64,000 bases of DNA from Epichloe hybrida. Its lineage: Eukaryota > Ascomycota > Sordariomycetes > Hypocreales > Clavicipitaceae. Location: positions 248,001-312,000 of the forward strand of contig JAFEKR010000022.1 of the NCBI GenBank assembly GCA_019022495.1. Direction: 5' to 3'. The translations under genes were made by a program, and so were the position numbers. This document shows, in pieces, positions 1 to 10,480 of this stretch (its first letter is position 1; each line of letters starts with the position of its first letter). The notes under the pieces were generated by a model that saw nothing but the letters and a program-made list of their open reading frames with translations, did no database searches and had not been told where the DNA came from.

Positions 1-170
1 CGGCCTAACGACCCACTTTTGGACCCACCTTTATATATAACTACACTGTAGTTTTTAGGTTATCTATCGAAAAATCAAAGTTTTATATCTCTATATATTT
101 TCTAAGATTAGATATAAATTATTTGTTAGAAAAAAAAAAACTACAAGATGTAGTGTAGTGCAAAGCTCTG
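1..170. mobile_element. End of a hAT-like DNA transposon (cut by window edge)
   Basis: The right end reads CAAAGCTCTG at 161-170, the inverse of CAGAGCTTTG, which fits the CAGNG-type terminal repeat of hAT transposons. Just inside lie repeated TAGTG/CACTA motifs (about 131-160), as in hAT subterminal repeats. At 171 the sequence switches to a Gypsy leader that is continuous in other copies of this window. The first 35 bases carry two ACCCAC-type motifs like the reverse complement of the repeats inside the larger hAT-like element at 55904-57998. No coding capacity is visible. The other end and the matching target duplication (expected GTTATAGA, 171-178) lie outside the window. Confidence 0.5.
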
Positions 171-512
171 GTTATAGAATATAGTATATCCCTAGCTATA
201 GTATTACTATTATCTAGCTAATCCTAAGTAATATATAGTATAGTTCTAGTAAATTAAGTTATTCTCCCCCTTATATTACTCTTAGGTAACTAGTAAGAGA
301 AGCTTTAGAATTATAAGAATAAAGGGATAGCTAGGTAAGAGATATAGGGGTATTTATATATTAACTAAAGCTTACTAGGTCTAAGTGTGTTATGCGTGTA
401 AGTTACTAGCTTATAGCTAGTGGCTTGCTAGTGTTACGTAAACCTAGCCCTAGAGCGTAGTATGCCTGCCGGATAGTGCGCTAGTGCGCTAGTGTTATAA
501 GTAGGCCTCATA
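171..512 (-). mobile_element. Ty3/Gypsy 5' leader and LTR, RIP-degraded
   Basis: This segment matches 58455-58783 and the reverse complement of 60147-60480 almost base for base. The LTR itself is 312-512; the remainder is leader/primer-site region. The element points left, so its body lies beyond the window start. Its right edge joins Copia sequence at about 514, so it was inserted into a Copia element. CA/TG dinucleotides at the LTR ends have decayed to TA, as expected from RIP. Confidence 0.7.
312..512 (-). repeat. Gypsy LTR, left-flank copy
   Basis: A 201-bp copy of the LTR seen at 50120-50310, 58593-58783 and 60147-60348. The outer end is CTCATA where better-kept copies have CTCACA. Confidence 0.7.
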
Positions 513-513
513 T

Positions 514-1613
514 AAAGTTTATTCTAGGAAAGGTCTCTCCTTACTATAAACTTATCTCTTAACTATCTATAGAAGTTATTACTAAATTTAAAGAATAGTG
601 TTTTTCTAAATAATCCTTATTCCCTATATTATTTAGTCTTTATAAGGATATAAAGACTAATTTCCTTAGGTATTATTATACTTTTATATTTAGAGCTCCT
701 TATTTATTAGAGTAATTCCTTTATAATATATTATTAGAGTCTTATAAAGATATAGGGGTATAGATTAGCGTAAATAGGGGTTTTTCCTTTCTTAAGGTAT
801 TTATTACTATCTTTAGTTTTAATGCCTTTTATAGTATTATTATAGCTATTACTCTTACTAGAAACTCTAAATTAACTAGAGGTCCTAGACAGTCTAGCTA
901 TATCTAATATTCTAATAGATTAAGAGAAGCTAAATCTTTTTAGTGTAAGGGGATAAGAGGGGGGTAAATGTGATTTTTTATATAATGTTTTATAAATATA
1001 AAGGATTATAAGGTAAGGTAGTTAACTTTAAGTGTGTAATAGAATTCATAATAAAGAAAGATAAGGGGATAGCTTAGCTACTAGTATTTAACCCTTCTTT
1101 ATTATTTTAGAATTCGTATAAATATAAATATTAATACTAGAGTAAGAAGAGAGCTATATTATACCTTTCTATTAGTATAACTTATTATTAAACGTAGCCC
1201 TCTTATTTTATAAGGTAAGTTATTATTAAATAAGTTACCTTTTCTAATTAACCTTACTAATTTGTGGTATTTGAAAACTATATAGTTATCTATAAAGGTA
1301 ACCACTAATTAGTATTAGATTCACAGGGTATTGAATTTAATGTAATACAGTCATAAGCCTAAAGAATAGTATTATTATTAATTATCTATTCTAGGCTGCG
1401 TTGTCTGTTCTATTAATTAATTATATAAAAAAGAGAAGTTAAAAGCTAGTAGCTATGATTAAAGAGGGAAAAAGGGGTTACGCGTTTGTAGCCCCACATT
1501 TCCTAGCCAATCAACAGGCCAGGTTGTGGGTCACGTGTGGCGCGCGCGCGGCCCGAGCTTTTGCTAGGTAATTGCGGCTGCGACGCGCGATTGATATCAT
1601 CTTTGTTCTAACA
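514..1613 (-). mobile_element. Truncated Ty1/Copia element, 5' part
   Basis: The stretch is collinear with 47435-48541, the 5' end of the Copia element on the right flank, including the LTR whose minus-strand start is TGTTAGAAC (ending here at 1613). Only about 1.1 kb remains because a Gypsy element replaced or interrupted the rest at 512. Dense TAA/TAG in every frame shows it is dead; no open frame survives. Confidence 0.65.
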
Positions 1614-1759
1614 GAAAGGGGTTATATGTTTATAGCCTTATATTTCCTAGCTAATTAATAAGCTAGGTTATAAGTTATGTGTGGGGCGCGCGCGTGGCCT
1701 GAGCTTTTGCTAGGTAATTGCGGCTGCAACGCACGATTGATATCACCTTTGTTCCAACA
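1471..1759 (-). repeat. Two Copia LTR copies in tandem
   Basis: Two copies with a 145-bp period (about 1471-1613 and 1616-1759) both end in GTTCTAACA or GTTCCAACA. They share the GC-rich core around GCGCGCG and the GATATCA block with the LTRs at 41341-41459 and 48400-48541. The first copy keeps more C and G than the second, so the two have different mutation histories. Confidence 0.65.
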
Positions 1760-2945
1760 CTAATAGATATCTTTATTATTAGACTACTTGTAATAATTAC
1801 TACCTTTCTAGCATTATAGTAATATAAAGTTTATAATAGTTATATAGGGATTATATTATCTGCTACTAATATTACATATAAAACCTTTAAGACACTAATA
1901 GTCTTGAAATACAGTTATTATATCTTTAACTTACTAGTATTAGCCCTTAATTTAAGATATTAGTATAACGTACAGTGTTAATAGCGTTTGCGAATCCATT
2001 GCGATACGGCATTTATTATAATATAGAATGCAAAGGAAAAAATCAGTATGTAGAGGAAATTAGTAGTGTGAAATACATGAATTACAGGAGGTTACTTCCC
2101 TTATAAATTTATATGCGCGGGTACTTCTTCTATTTTAGGCCTAGTTACTACTGTATGATTGAAAAATCACTACCGCATGTTTACGTGTTGCCAAACAACG
2201 TTAAGGTAAGCCAATGAGCTGTTAGTATGGAAATAAAAAGGGAGACAGGGGCCAGGATTGACGGTACCTTTGACCACTAGTACCCTGTTTGGGAATAAAT
2301 GTATTCTTTTGTGGCGCTACATATACCCTGTGTATTTTCCTTGCAGCTGTCGGAACGGAAAACTAGGGCATGTAGAAACCTCACGGCTGAATTAAGCCCG
2401 AGGCCGAGTTTCTTTTTTTTTTTTATTTTTTTTTAATAGAATTGAATTGAAATAGTTACCTGGATGTAAAATATCTCCAATCCATCATTCATGTAATGCT
2501 CAGTGTAAGCAAGTCCGCTCTCATGCTCATGCGGCACCCCCAGCAGGAACGCCCCCCGCCTTTCAATCCTTCAAAGAACAAGACCCCGTGGTCCGTTTCG
2601 GCCGCAGCCGCGCAGGCCTCTCCTTCTCCTCTTCTCTAGTCATCGCACTTCGACGAGGAGCCAGCCGCAACTCGACCAACAATCCGTCCTTGCTCCCTTT
2701 TGAACCGACCACCACGCGAATGGAGCCCCCCAAAAAAAAAACATCCCAGACAAAGCAGCCGCTGCCCCCGGAATGCAATGCAAGACAAAGCACCCGCGCG
2801 CTGTCAAAGGGGTGACGCCGAGCCACCGTCTACTTGTCCCATCATCAACAACGACAACACCGAGCAACCCCTCATCGACAACAACAACAACGACAACGAA
2901 AAAAAAAAAACCCCATCGTGACGTGACGTTGGGAAAAAGTCAGCC
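1760..2945. other. Isochore boundary, no gene seen
   Basis: AT-rich retroelement-like sequence continues to about 2.0-2.15 kb, then base composition rises to normal genomic levels. I see no open frame of note, only T-runs near 2410-2435 and the presumed promoter of the next gene. The C-rich strand from about 2560 has several short overlapping open frames without protein-like composition. Confidence 0.5.
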
Positions 2946-3681
2946 ATGGCACCGCTGCCACCGCACGAGGCGCGCAAACACAAGGTCTTCCTCCTCGCCC
3001 TCTTCTCCTCCCTCGTCGTCTCCTCCGCCCTCTTCACATACTTTATGCTCCTCCCCTTCTCGCAGTTCGCCGCCTCCTCCCCCCGCGCCAGCAAGCCCGA
3101 CGAGCATCACGAGTCCTCGATGAAGGACCATGTCGGCGACCTTGCCGAGCACGACGCCTACGCGAACCTGAGCCATGAGCACGATGCGCTCTGGCACCAC
3201 CGCGACTTGCTGTCCGCCCAACAACAACGGCGGCGGCGGCTACCTCCGAATCGCCGCGGCGCAGACGCACGGCGACAGGCTTGGCATGGCCGTGTTCCAG
3301 CAGCGTCTCCGCGACACGATGAGGATTCTGGAGGGGCGACGTCCATTAGCATCGTTGTGGTGGCGGGACGGTGAACCCCCTCCCGGGACCGGGACCGTGA
3401 GGGGGAATATGGCATGCTTTGCTTTGGTTATCTGCGACAGGTGAGCTGATACAGGTATCCCTTGTGATCCGGCTTGCCTTCTTCCGTGGACGCAATGCTG
3501 CGCGCACGCACACACGTTACTGACTCTGGTTCCGCGCAAAAAAATCCAGTCCCTGCTGTGCTTGTCCGACGCCACTATTGAGCGACCCAGACCCGGCCAA
3601 TATGACGGTGGGAAAGCGTTCATCGATGGCGTGGGAGAGAAAGCTGTAGAGACTGGGACATTCTATACCGAGCGTCGGTGA
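2946..3681 (+). pseudogene. Broken UstYa-like (DUF3328) protein gene
   Basis: The start has a short cytosolic tail and one membrane anchor (residues about 14-38), then a polar linker, the family layout for UstYa proteins, which help oxidise or cyclise fungal RiPP and other peptides. Three family blocks can be read in different frames: DALWHHRDLL (about 3185-3214), GGGGYLRI with GMAVFQQRLRDTMRI (about 3226-3345, frame +1), and CFGYLRQ-SLLCLSDATIE (3411-3440 joined to 3551 onward, first frame again). The last two parts join across a clean intron, 3441-3550 (GTGAGC to CCAG). The HxxHC motif expected where QQRLRD stands is missing, and I see no splice sites that repair the frame changes near 3215 and 3345-3410. 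I read it as a decaying gene; a sequencing error could explain one frame change but not the lost histidines. Confidence 0.6.
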
Positions 3682-4809
3682 GATGGGACCGACGACCCGT
3701 CATGCCGCGAGATTTGTAATGCACGCCACCGACTGCTTTGTTGCTATTTTCATACGGGGGGTTTTTTTTTTTGGTACATTCTGGATTGATACTTTTCAAC
3801 CAGTGTTTTGCGTAGGTAGCAATATAGTTCTGTCAACAACTTGACTGGTACCTCGGGTCACAAGTGGTCGCAAACTACAGCAATGAACTTCTTGAGGTGA
3901 CCGGCTCTCTTATTCCCTCGAGACCATGCAATTTCTCCTTCTTCTCTTCATCCGCGTTCCACATTCCACTCGGTGAGATGTGTGACTGGATGTGCAGTAA
4001 AAACAGATACAAAAGGGGACCTTGACATTGCCAGCCCGCCCCGCCTAGTCCTGCACATGGGAATCTAGACACAGAAATTATCAGTCCCGCAAATGTTCAT
4101 CTCCTCTTTTTAACGGAGAGCTTTCATTTCCCCACGTCTTATCCACAATTTTCAACCATCCGTCGCATCCATCGCATCAACGAACGAGACGGCCTAAAAT
4201 CGCAAATCGGACAAGACCGAAAGAACATCCGTGGGGCATAACCAAGTTCCAATCTGGGCCCAGAGCGGAGACGCATGAACCAACAGAAACGCCACGATTC
4301 GACAAGACTCAGCGACGCGCAGGAACGAAACAAGACCCCGAAACCAATGCCAAGTGGACAACAAAAAGATGAAGCAGCACACAAAAAGAGGTTCTTTGAG
4401 CAGGTGAGCCACAGAATAGACCGTGGGACGGGCAGAATTAGCCTCTCAACTCGGTGCTCATCAAATTTGTCGGCCGGCCACCTCGCAAGAAGCAGAAAGG
4501 AGCAGTGATGCTCCGCGCAACGACTCCCGAATGGAAAGCACCAATCTGATGAGGGGAGTACGAAATTCATAATTCATAAACGCCGTCCGGATTCCGTAAA
4601 ACCCACATATTGCTTTGTACTTTTTTTGTGTTTTCTTCTCCTTCTTCTTCCAACACCTTGGGAGGTTTCTTTTTTTTTTTTTTGTCGGGTTTTGATCTGG
4701 TATTTCCATTCTCCAATTAGACTTGGGAAAATCCTTGTTAACACAGGCGCCAAGATGCAGAAAATTAATTTGCGTTTGCATTGCCCATGTTGTTGCTCCA
4801 CTCGTCCTT
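3682..4809. other. Intergenic, no gene seen
   Basis: The sequence has normal composition with T-rich tracts (about 3760-3771 and 4670-4683). Open frames on both strands here are short and show no recognisable domain. It separates the 3' ends of the UstYa-like relic and the BTB gene. Confidence 0.5.
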
Positions 4810-5664
4810 TCAGACCGTCCTTGGTGTACGAGCATTCGTCACATCAATGACGTCGTCCAGGTGATTGCACATGGCCACAAACAAGTCGAAGAATAGTTTA
4901 CTGCCACCCACTTCCATTTCAGCTTGCATGGTCCCACTCCGCTTGAATGTCTTGCGGCAGCGGATGATCAGGGCGAGATAATGAGCGCGCAGGCGACTGT
5001 CCGAGTCAGGCGTGTGGGCATAGGCGTACTGGGCAGACCGCAAGATGGTGCCGACATCTATGCCAGCTTGCAAGCCTTGTTTGCGCAAAGCCAGACGCTT
5101 CAGCTCCTCGAGGCCATATCGATCCGCGGCGCAGTACACGACTGTGTCACGCAGGATATCGCCTCCCGCGCTGTAGACGAGAACAGTGGCGTCGGGAGCT
5201 GTGCCTGCGCGGCCACCTCCATTTTCGGGGTTTGGTGATGTGTGAGGCGTCCGCACGCGGTCTTCGAGATCCCAAGAGTGTCGGGCTCTGTTGTGCACCA
5301 GGCGAGGATAGTAGTCACCCTTGTACAGATACTCGAGAATGGCGGAGAAGACCTCGGGTTCTTCGTCGGGAAGAGAGATTCTCCTGCTCTGCGCGTCGGG
5401 GAAGTTTCCTCTGCAAGCGGCGTCGAAAAACGGCGACTGGCGTAGGACATCCTCGTGCGCTGCAAAGAGCCTTCCCTCGCGCCCAACCGTGAGCGTCACG
5501 ATGGGCGAAGGGGTGGCAGGCTTTTGAGCAACATGGTCTTGCTCGGTGAGCGACCTTTGCAATTTCGATAGCTTCGTGGGATCCCGGACGGAGCCCGACT
5601 TCTTTAGCCTGGCCGACTTGTCGACGCGGTTCAGGTCCTGGGACCGGAAAGATCGCTTGAACAT
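4810..5664 (-). CDS. BTB/POZ domain protein
   Basis: The 284-residue reading begins at the ATG of MFKRSF. The frame stays open upstream, but that part looks like translated leader. A basic N-terminus (residues 1-50) precedes a BTB/POZ fold. Visible hallmarks are VTLTVGREGRLFAAHEDVL, then SPFFDAAC and a strand-helix pair ending EVFSAILEYLYKGDYY (about residues 54-125). After a loop the BTB C-terminal helices continue with YCAADRYGLEELKRLAL. Fungal proteins of this kind are thought to be protein-interaction modules, often Cullin-3 adaptors, but no second functional domain (kelch, zinc finger) is present, so the role is open. No intron is needed. Confidence 0.75.
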   Translation of the reverse strand: MFKRSFRSQDLNRVDKSARLKKSGSVRDPTKLSKLQRSLTEQDHVAQKPATPSPIVTLTVGREGRLFAAHEDVLRQSPFFDAACRGNFPDAQSRRISLPDEEPEVFSAILEYLYKGDYYPRLVHNRARHSWDLEDRVRTPHTSPNPENGGGRAGTAPDATVLVYSAGGDILRDTVVYCAADRYGLEELKRLALRKQGLQAGIDVGTILRSAQYAYAHTPDSDSRLRAHYLALIIRCRKTFKRSGTMQAEMEVGGSKLFFDLFVAMCNHLDDVIDVTNARTPRTV

Positions 5665-6636
5665 GGCTGCGGCGTAGTTGTCTCTTTGCGATGTAGGACT
5701 GAAGGGCGTCTCGGGCGGGATAAGGGGCACAGCGGTGATCGAGGGGCAGACAAGGACCCGTCTTGTCGTCTTGTCGTCTTGTCGGGGGGCTTGACCTCGA
5801 GCGCCGCGGCGTTGTGCCTTGGGAAGTTGGCTAGCGAGTGACGAAAAGAGCGAGGAGGCGTGGGATAGGTAGGGGTTTAAACGAGTGAATGACGCACAAA
5901 AGACTTGACAAGAGGGTCCGGGCAGAAGAAATATCGGCAAGATAGATCCTCGTGAGATGGCTTTGCGACCCTGCTTTTGGTTGTGAGTGGAGAGGAAGAA
6001 GAGGGGGGGAGAAGAGGATCGAACGAGGCCGGGTGGGCGACGTGACTCTATTTGTATCTTTAGGTATCTGGTGGCGGGGAATCTGCAGACAGGGGTACCT
6101 GATAGCCACAGCGCTCTTCACGAACCCAGAAGCTGAACCAAGGCACTCGACTGGGCCGCTCTTAATGCCCAAGCGTCTGCCCTATTCAGTTCGATTGAAG
6201 CCACCACAGTCTTTCCCTAACCAACTACACTCTAATTCTGGTTTTCCGTCGCTGGAAAGCAGACTGTCTACTCGCTGTGCGCCAAATGATCCGTCAGCTC
6301 AATGCACGGCACATCATCAGATTGAATGCCGAACGTGTGGAGATGGATCCCGCCCACTGCATACATGTAAGTGCGCTTCATTTTGTGGGACGCTGGTGGG
6401 CAACACGGAGCTTTACTTTCCTGAAAGGGCAGTGACATTGCCCATGTTGAGAGACTTGAATAAGTATTGAAGTTCTAGGTGATTTAATTACGGAATACAA
6501 GAGAGAGTACAGCACATCGCCATGGTAAAACTACTATTCTCAGCAAGCTCCCCGTTTCTTCCTTCGCTCCTTCTTCGTCAGGTCACCGCCGCAAATTGCT
6601 TCCGTCAACGGCCACTGATTACTGGGCAGCCTCGTC
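5665..6636. other. Intergenic: BTB promoter and 3' flank of membrane-protein gene
   Basis: Nearly 1 kb lies between two minus-strand genes. A plus-strand open frame (5952-6470) shows no domain and no fungal-like codon pattern. I see no RNA gene or repeat. Confidence 0.5.
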
Positions 6637-7894
6637 TCAAGAATCCAGTGACTCGCCTGGGCTGTTACGTGGGCGTGTGAGGCTTTCGCGGATGCCAACA
6701 AAGCCTTGCATGAGGGTGTACACTGTGATTTCATCGTCAGCGTCCACAGTGCACATGGCCACAAGATGTTGGCGGGACGTTGTCACTTACTTATCGGGGC
6801 AAGCAGTACAAATCCCATGCTGTAGACTGAGACGGCCTCCTTGGATCCAACCTGTGCCTCATCCATCCAGAAAAAGGGGTATTCTCCAGTGACATACTTG
6901 CCGCAGGCGCCCCAGGCAAGGTACAGTCCGCTCAAGGCCATGAGGCTAAATAGATGGGAGCCGACACTCTGCTCGAATAGTCAGTTGTATTCCCTCGGAA
7001 TCGGGCAAGATAAAAGACAATACCAAGGGTCTCTTGATGCTGTTGAAGCAAAGCATTTCAATCACCATGATGATTGAGTTGACGGCGTGCAGGTTGATCA
7101 GAACAAATGGCTTGAACCATCCTTCTCCCAGAAGATCGCTGACTTCAAAAAGTATTAGCCAGGTCCATGAAACATGACCGAGGGCGCAGACAAACATGGG
7201 GCATCGGGGATGTTGATGCCTGAAGTGATGTTGACAGCGGCTTCAACAAAGTTGGCTGCAAGCCCAGATCCATCAGTTGGATCGGCAGCACCTGCGTCAT
7301 GTTGTCGGGTTATGAACCAGTAAACTGTCGAGTTCATGAAACAAAACACAGTGGTAGCACTGTAGAAGAGGTTGAAGTAGAACTGTTTTCGCTGACTGGC
7401 CATATTTCGAGGCAGGGACATGGCCTTGATGATGCCACGTTCGACTCGGCCTTCCACATCGTTGGGCTCGGGATAGTACAGGTGGGTATAGGTCCAGGAC
7501 TGCATCAATTAGCTCCACGCCTTCCCTTGGTACAAGGCAAGCGAAAGAGTGCTCACGAATGTGATGAGATGGTACAGAAAAACCATGGTGGAGCAGATCA
7601 TGGCAAAATCAAACAGGTTGCTCATGCCACTCCCTTCTGTTTCTTCCGTCATCTTGTAGTGGCCAGTCATGAACGCGGTGGCCACAATGTACCCGAGAAC
7701 GGCACCGCGGAGGAGAACCAAGACTTTTTGGTCAATCCAGTGCCATGCGGAGTGACTCGCTCGAAGAAAAATGGGCTGCAGTCATGATGTTAGCCATGCG
7801 TATCGAAAATGAGCGTCTGTTCACTGACGTGGTCTTGCATGACGACGGGAGCAGGCAAGCCTGAACCGCCGAGAAGAGGAGTGGTGGACGACAT
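6637..7894 (-). CDS. Multi-pass membrane protein, FAR-17a/AIG1-like
   Basis: Six exons reconstruct a 323-residue protein: 7829-7894, 7557-7775, 7196-7499, 7024-7142, 6791-6968 and 6637-6722. All introns are 53-68 bp with GT..AG ends, and several have CTAAT or CTGAC branch points. Every junction keeps the frame and gives smooth protein, e.g. QDH-PIFLRASHSAWHWIDQ and INIPDAP-FSDLLGEGWFKPF. About six hydrophobic segments are visible, with conserved-looking patches SLPRNM..QRKQFYFNLFY, GEYPFFWMDEAQVGSKEAV and LMQGFVGIRESLTRP. I recall this pattern from fungal proteins labelled FAR-17a/AIG1-like. Animal AIG1/ADTRP relatives hydrolyse branched fatty-acid esters, but activity here is inference. The gene model is firmer than the family name. 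Confidence 0.7.
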
Positions 7895-8468
7895 GTTGAA
7901 GAAGATTCAAGACTATGTGCAGATAGCGAGAGGTGAGATGTTCTATTGAAGCAGCGAAAGTTGGCCAAGGTTGCAAAACGTTCGGTGGCCCTAAAGAGCA
8001 GCCAGCAGGGCTAGGCCTACAAGCAAGTTGAAGGTGGATGTGGTGAATGCGTGGCGAGGCAGAGGACGGAGGCTGTAGGAGGAAGAAAGTCCGGAAGTAG
8101 AGAAAAGGGAGAAGAGAGAGTTATATCAGCTGTGCTTCTTGGCCTGGGAAAGAGTAATTCGAACGGGTCGCTTTTCTTAGGCAGGAGGCAGGCGTGGGTT
8201 GTCGCTCAAGCTACCAGACCTCCTCACTTCTCAGCAAGTGCCCCCAGCTGGCAACTCCCGTTTACTTGCTTACACCAGACAGACACGCAGGCAGGCAGAC
8301 AGGCAGACAGACCTGCGTGGGCAATGGGCATGCATTATGATTGAGCGCCATGAACCAAGTTTTCTGTGCGGAAGAAAGCGAATCATCACTCAAACTCGAA
8401 TCAAGCGCACTATCCTGCTTATACAATGCCCCGGGACACAATGAGACGTCTGCCACATATTTGCCCGC
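7895..8468. other. Intergenic, short CAGA-type repeat
   Basis: This is the promoter side of the membrane-protein gene and the 3' side of the CsbD-like gene. A degenerate CAGA/CAGG microsatellite lies at about 8277-8312. No gene seen. Confidence 0.5.
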
Positions 8469-8835
8469 TTAGTCTTTTTTAATGCTCTCAGCACCTTCCT
8501 TCTTCATGCCATCGCACCCAGCCAACTTGCCTGCCAGCTCTTCGGCATTTCCATAGCCTTGCGTGGGCGCGTCTCTCTTCTCTCCTGCCTCTTTCATGGC
8601 CGACAGGCCCGCCGATTTATCCTGCTCTCCGGATGATTTCCATGCGTGAGATCCAGTCACGTCCCCAACAGCTGCCTACTCATCGAGTTAGTAATAAATA
8701 GCGAGCAAGTGGCCACTGGTAAGCTGGATGACTCTCGGAAGCGGACAGCTGGCTTGCCCTAACCTCTGCGACTCCTTTGACGTATTGCACATGCCCTTGG
8801 ACAAGGCCCGGTTGCTGAGGGGCAGATTCCGACAT
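8469..8835 (-). CDS. CsbD-like small stress protein
   Basis: Two exons (8764-8835 and 8469-8675) around an 88-bp intron (GTTAGG to GTAG) give a 92-residue hydrophilic protein. Its parts are MSESAPQQPGLVQGHVQYVK, a Gly/Ala/Lys-rich middle with VGDVTGS and SGEQDKSAGLSAMKEAGEKR, and an EELAGKLAGCDGMKKEGAES tail. This is the arrangement of small fungal CsbD-fold proteins, sometimes annotated as mismatched-base or cruciform DNA recognition proteins. Such proteins are usually induced by stress. It is divergently placed from SEC11 with about 0.5 kb between the starts. The exact biochemical role is unknown. Confidence 0.7.
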
Positions 8836-9332
8836 GATGGCAGGACGCAGCGTATAACAGTATGTACGCGAAAGGCGAGCAGATTGAGGTTCAAATTTAA
8901 CGTAGGGCTGGGAAGCGTTGCAGTTGGTATTTTGAGGTGCGATGGGTCCTTAATAAACCCCGACAAACGTGTAACCAGGCGCCCTGGCGCCAGCGAGCCT
9001 TAAATACGTTCCTTCACCCACTTCATGCCGTGCTTCGACGATTCCATGACATCACAGCATGATGATGGATGCTGTGGCTGTTAGCTGTTAGGTAGCTCGG
9101 TACAATGTAGTCCGTACGGAATGCTCCGTAGCAAGTGTGGCTAATGCATCCAGTCTCCACTGTGGCAGCTTGCAGAGGGCCACCATGTCCAGTTCTCGGT
9201 TCCAAGCAAAGCAACAACCACACCACGTCGTTGGGTTTCTTTGCGCCAATTCCACAGCAGACCACTGTGCCTCAGCTGAAATCCACACTCTCTTCGGGTC
9301 GTCAGAATCGAAAACAGCGGCACCAGATCAGC
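8836..9332. promoter_or_regulatory. Divergent promoter region, CsbD-like gene and SEC11
   Basis: About 500 bp separates the two start codons, so it must hold both promoters. A TTAAATA stretch at about 9000-9006 could serve as a weak TATA-like element. No other motif is clear enough to name. Confidence 0.4.
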
Positions 9333-10020
9333 ATGCTGTCTAGCCTTGGGAACCCGCGGCAAGCGGCCGCCCAGCTGATGAATTTTGCGCTGATATTGTC
9401 CAGCGCGTTCATGGTACGTCCTTTTGCGACCTCAGCTGGCCGCCCTATCACGGCGCAAAAATCATCTTCGTTGGCACTCAAGCTCACTTTTATTTCGACT
9501 TTAGATGTGGAAGGGCCTCTCTGTCATGACCAATTCGCCATCACCGATCGTCGTCGTTCTGTCCGGGTCCATGGAGCCCGCCTTCCAGCGCGGTGATATT
9601 CTCTTCTTATGGAACCGAAATCTGCAACAGGAAACCTCCGTGGGAGAAATTGTCGTTTACAATGTCAAGGGCAAGGACATACCCATTGTTCACAGAGTCG
9701 TGCGAAAATTCGGAACTGGGTAGGTTGCGGCCAATCCTCGTTGGAGGATGGAGAAGTTGTTACATGGCTGGAGGGCAGCGTGCTGACTGGGTTGCAGAGA
9801 TAAAGCCAAGCTTCTCACCAAGGGTGACAACAACAACTCCGACGATACGGATCTATATGCTCGGGGCCAGGACTACCTGCAGCGCCAAGACATCATCGGT
9901 AGCGTGGTAGGGTACTTTCCGTTTGTGGGCTACGTTACGATTCTGCTATCAGAACACCCGTGGTTGAAGACGGTGATGCTTGGCATCATGGGCCTGTTGG
10001 TCATCATTCAAAGAGAATAG
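9333..10020 (+). CDS. SEC11: Signal peptidase complex catalytic subunit SEC11
   Basis: Three exons (9333-9413, 9505-9719, 9798-10020) encode 172 residues, the usual SEC11 length. The protein removes signal peptides from secretory proteins in the ER membrane as the Ser/His peptidase of the signal peptidase complex. An N-terminal membrane anchor (residues about 15-35) is followed by [12 protein letters not shown] with the nucleophile Ser49, the strand box IPIVHRVV with His90, and [11 protein letters not shown], the acidic box (Asp109 onward). A hydrophobic C-terminal segment ends in IIQRE. Introns are 91 and 78 bp. The second is phase 2 and restores [15 protein letters not shown], the family sequence at this point, which fixes the model. 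Confidence 0.93.
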
Positions 10021-10392
10021 ATTTTAACTCAGACTTGCGCATATTGGCCTGATGAGAAATGCAGTCACTGCGTCAGCGTGCTGGGTGATGGACAGATCCT
10101 TTTGGGTCTATTATGTTTCCATGACAAGCTTGAGTTTTAACCATGCCAATTACAATCCTTTTGCGTGCGAATGAATATCTTCATTCCGAACTGCTGTGTA
10201 CAATGGCCATCCCTAATAGACCTAATGGAAAAGGAGTAGCGAAGGAGGTGGAAAATCTTTGTGCGACTACGACAAGGAGCCTGCAGTTTGACTGACCAAG
10301 TCGAAGACAGTCCCTCTGGTCCGCACACCAGTTTTTACCGTATCCATTTTATGGACTGACTATGCTCCGTTTTCGCCAGCCAAGGGTTCATG

Positions 10393-10476
10393 GCCCGGTT
10401 AGCTCAATCGGTAGAGCGTGAGACTCTTACGAGTATACGAAATCTCAAGGTTGCGGGTTCGACCCCCGCATCGGGC
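10393..10476 (+). tRNA. tRNA-Lys(CUU) with 12-nt intron
   Basis: A full cloverleaf can be drawn: acceptor GCCCGGT paired with ATCGGGC, D arm GCTC/GAGC, anticodon stem TGAGA/TCTCA, T arm GCGGG-TTCGACC-CCCGC. The anticodon loop reads CTCTTA then A after removal of a 12-nt intron one base 3' of the anticodon, the standard eukaryotic position. The anticodon CTT specifies lysine. A TTTT terminator follows at 10477. Confidence 0.93.
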
Positions 10477-10480
10477 TTTT

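Noticed and set aside
5952..6470. 172-codon plus-strand open frame between the BTB gene and the membrane-protein gene
   Set aside because: No domain, no signal peptide, no intron pattern; looks like promoter DNA.
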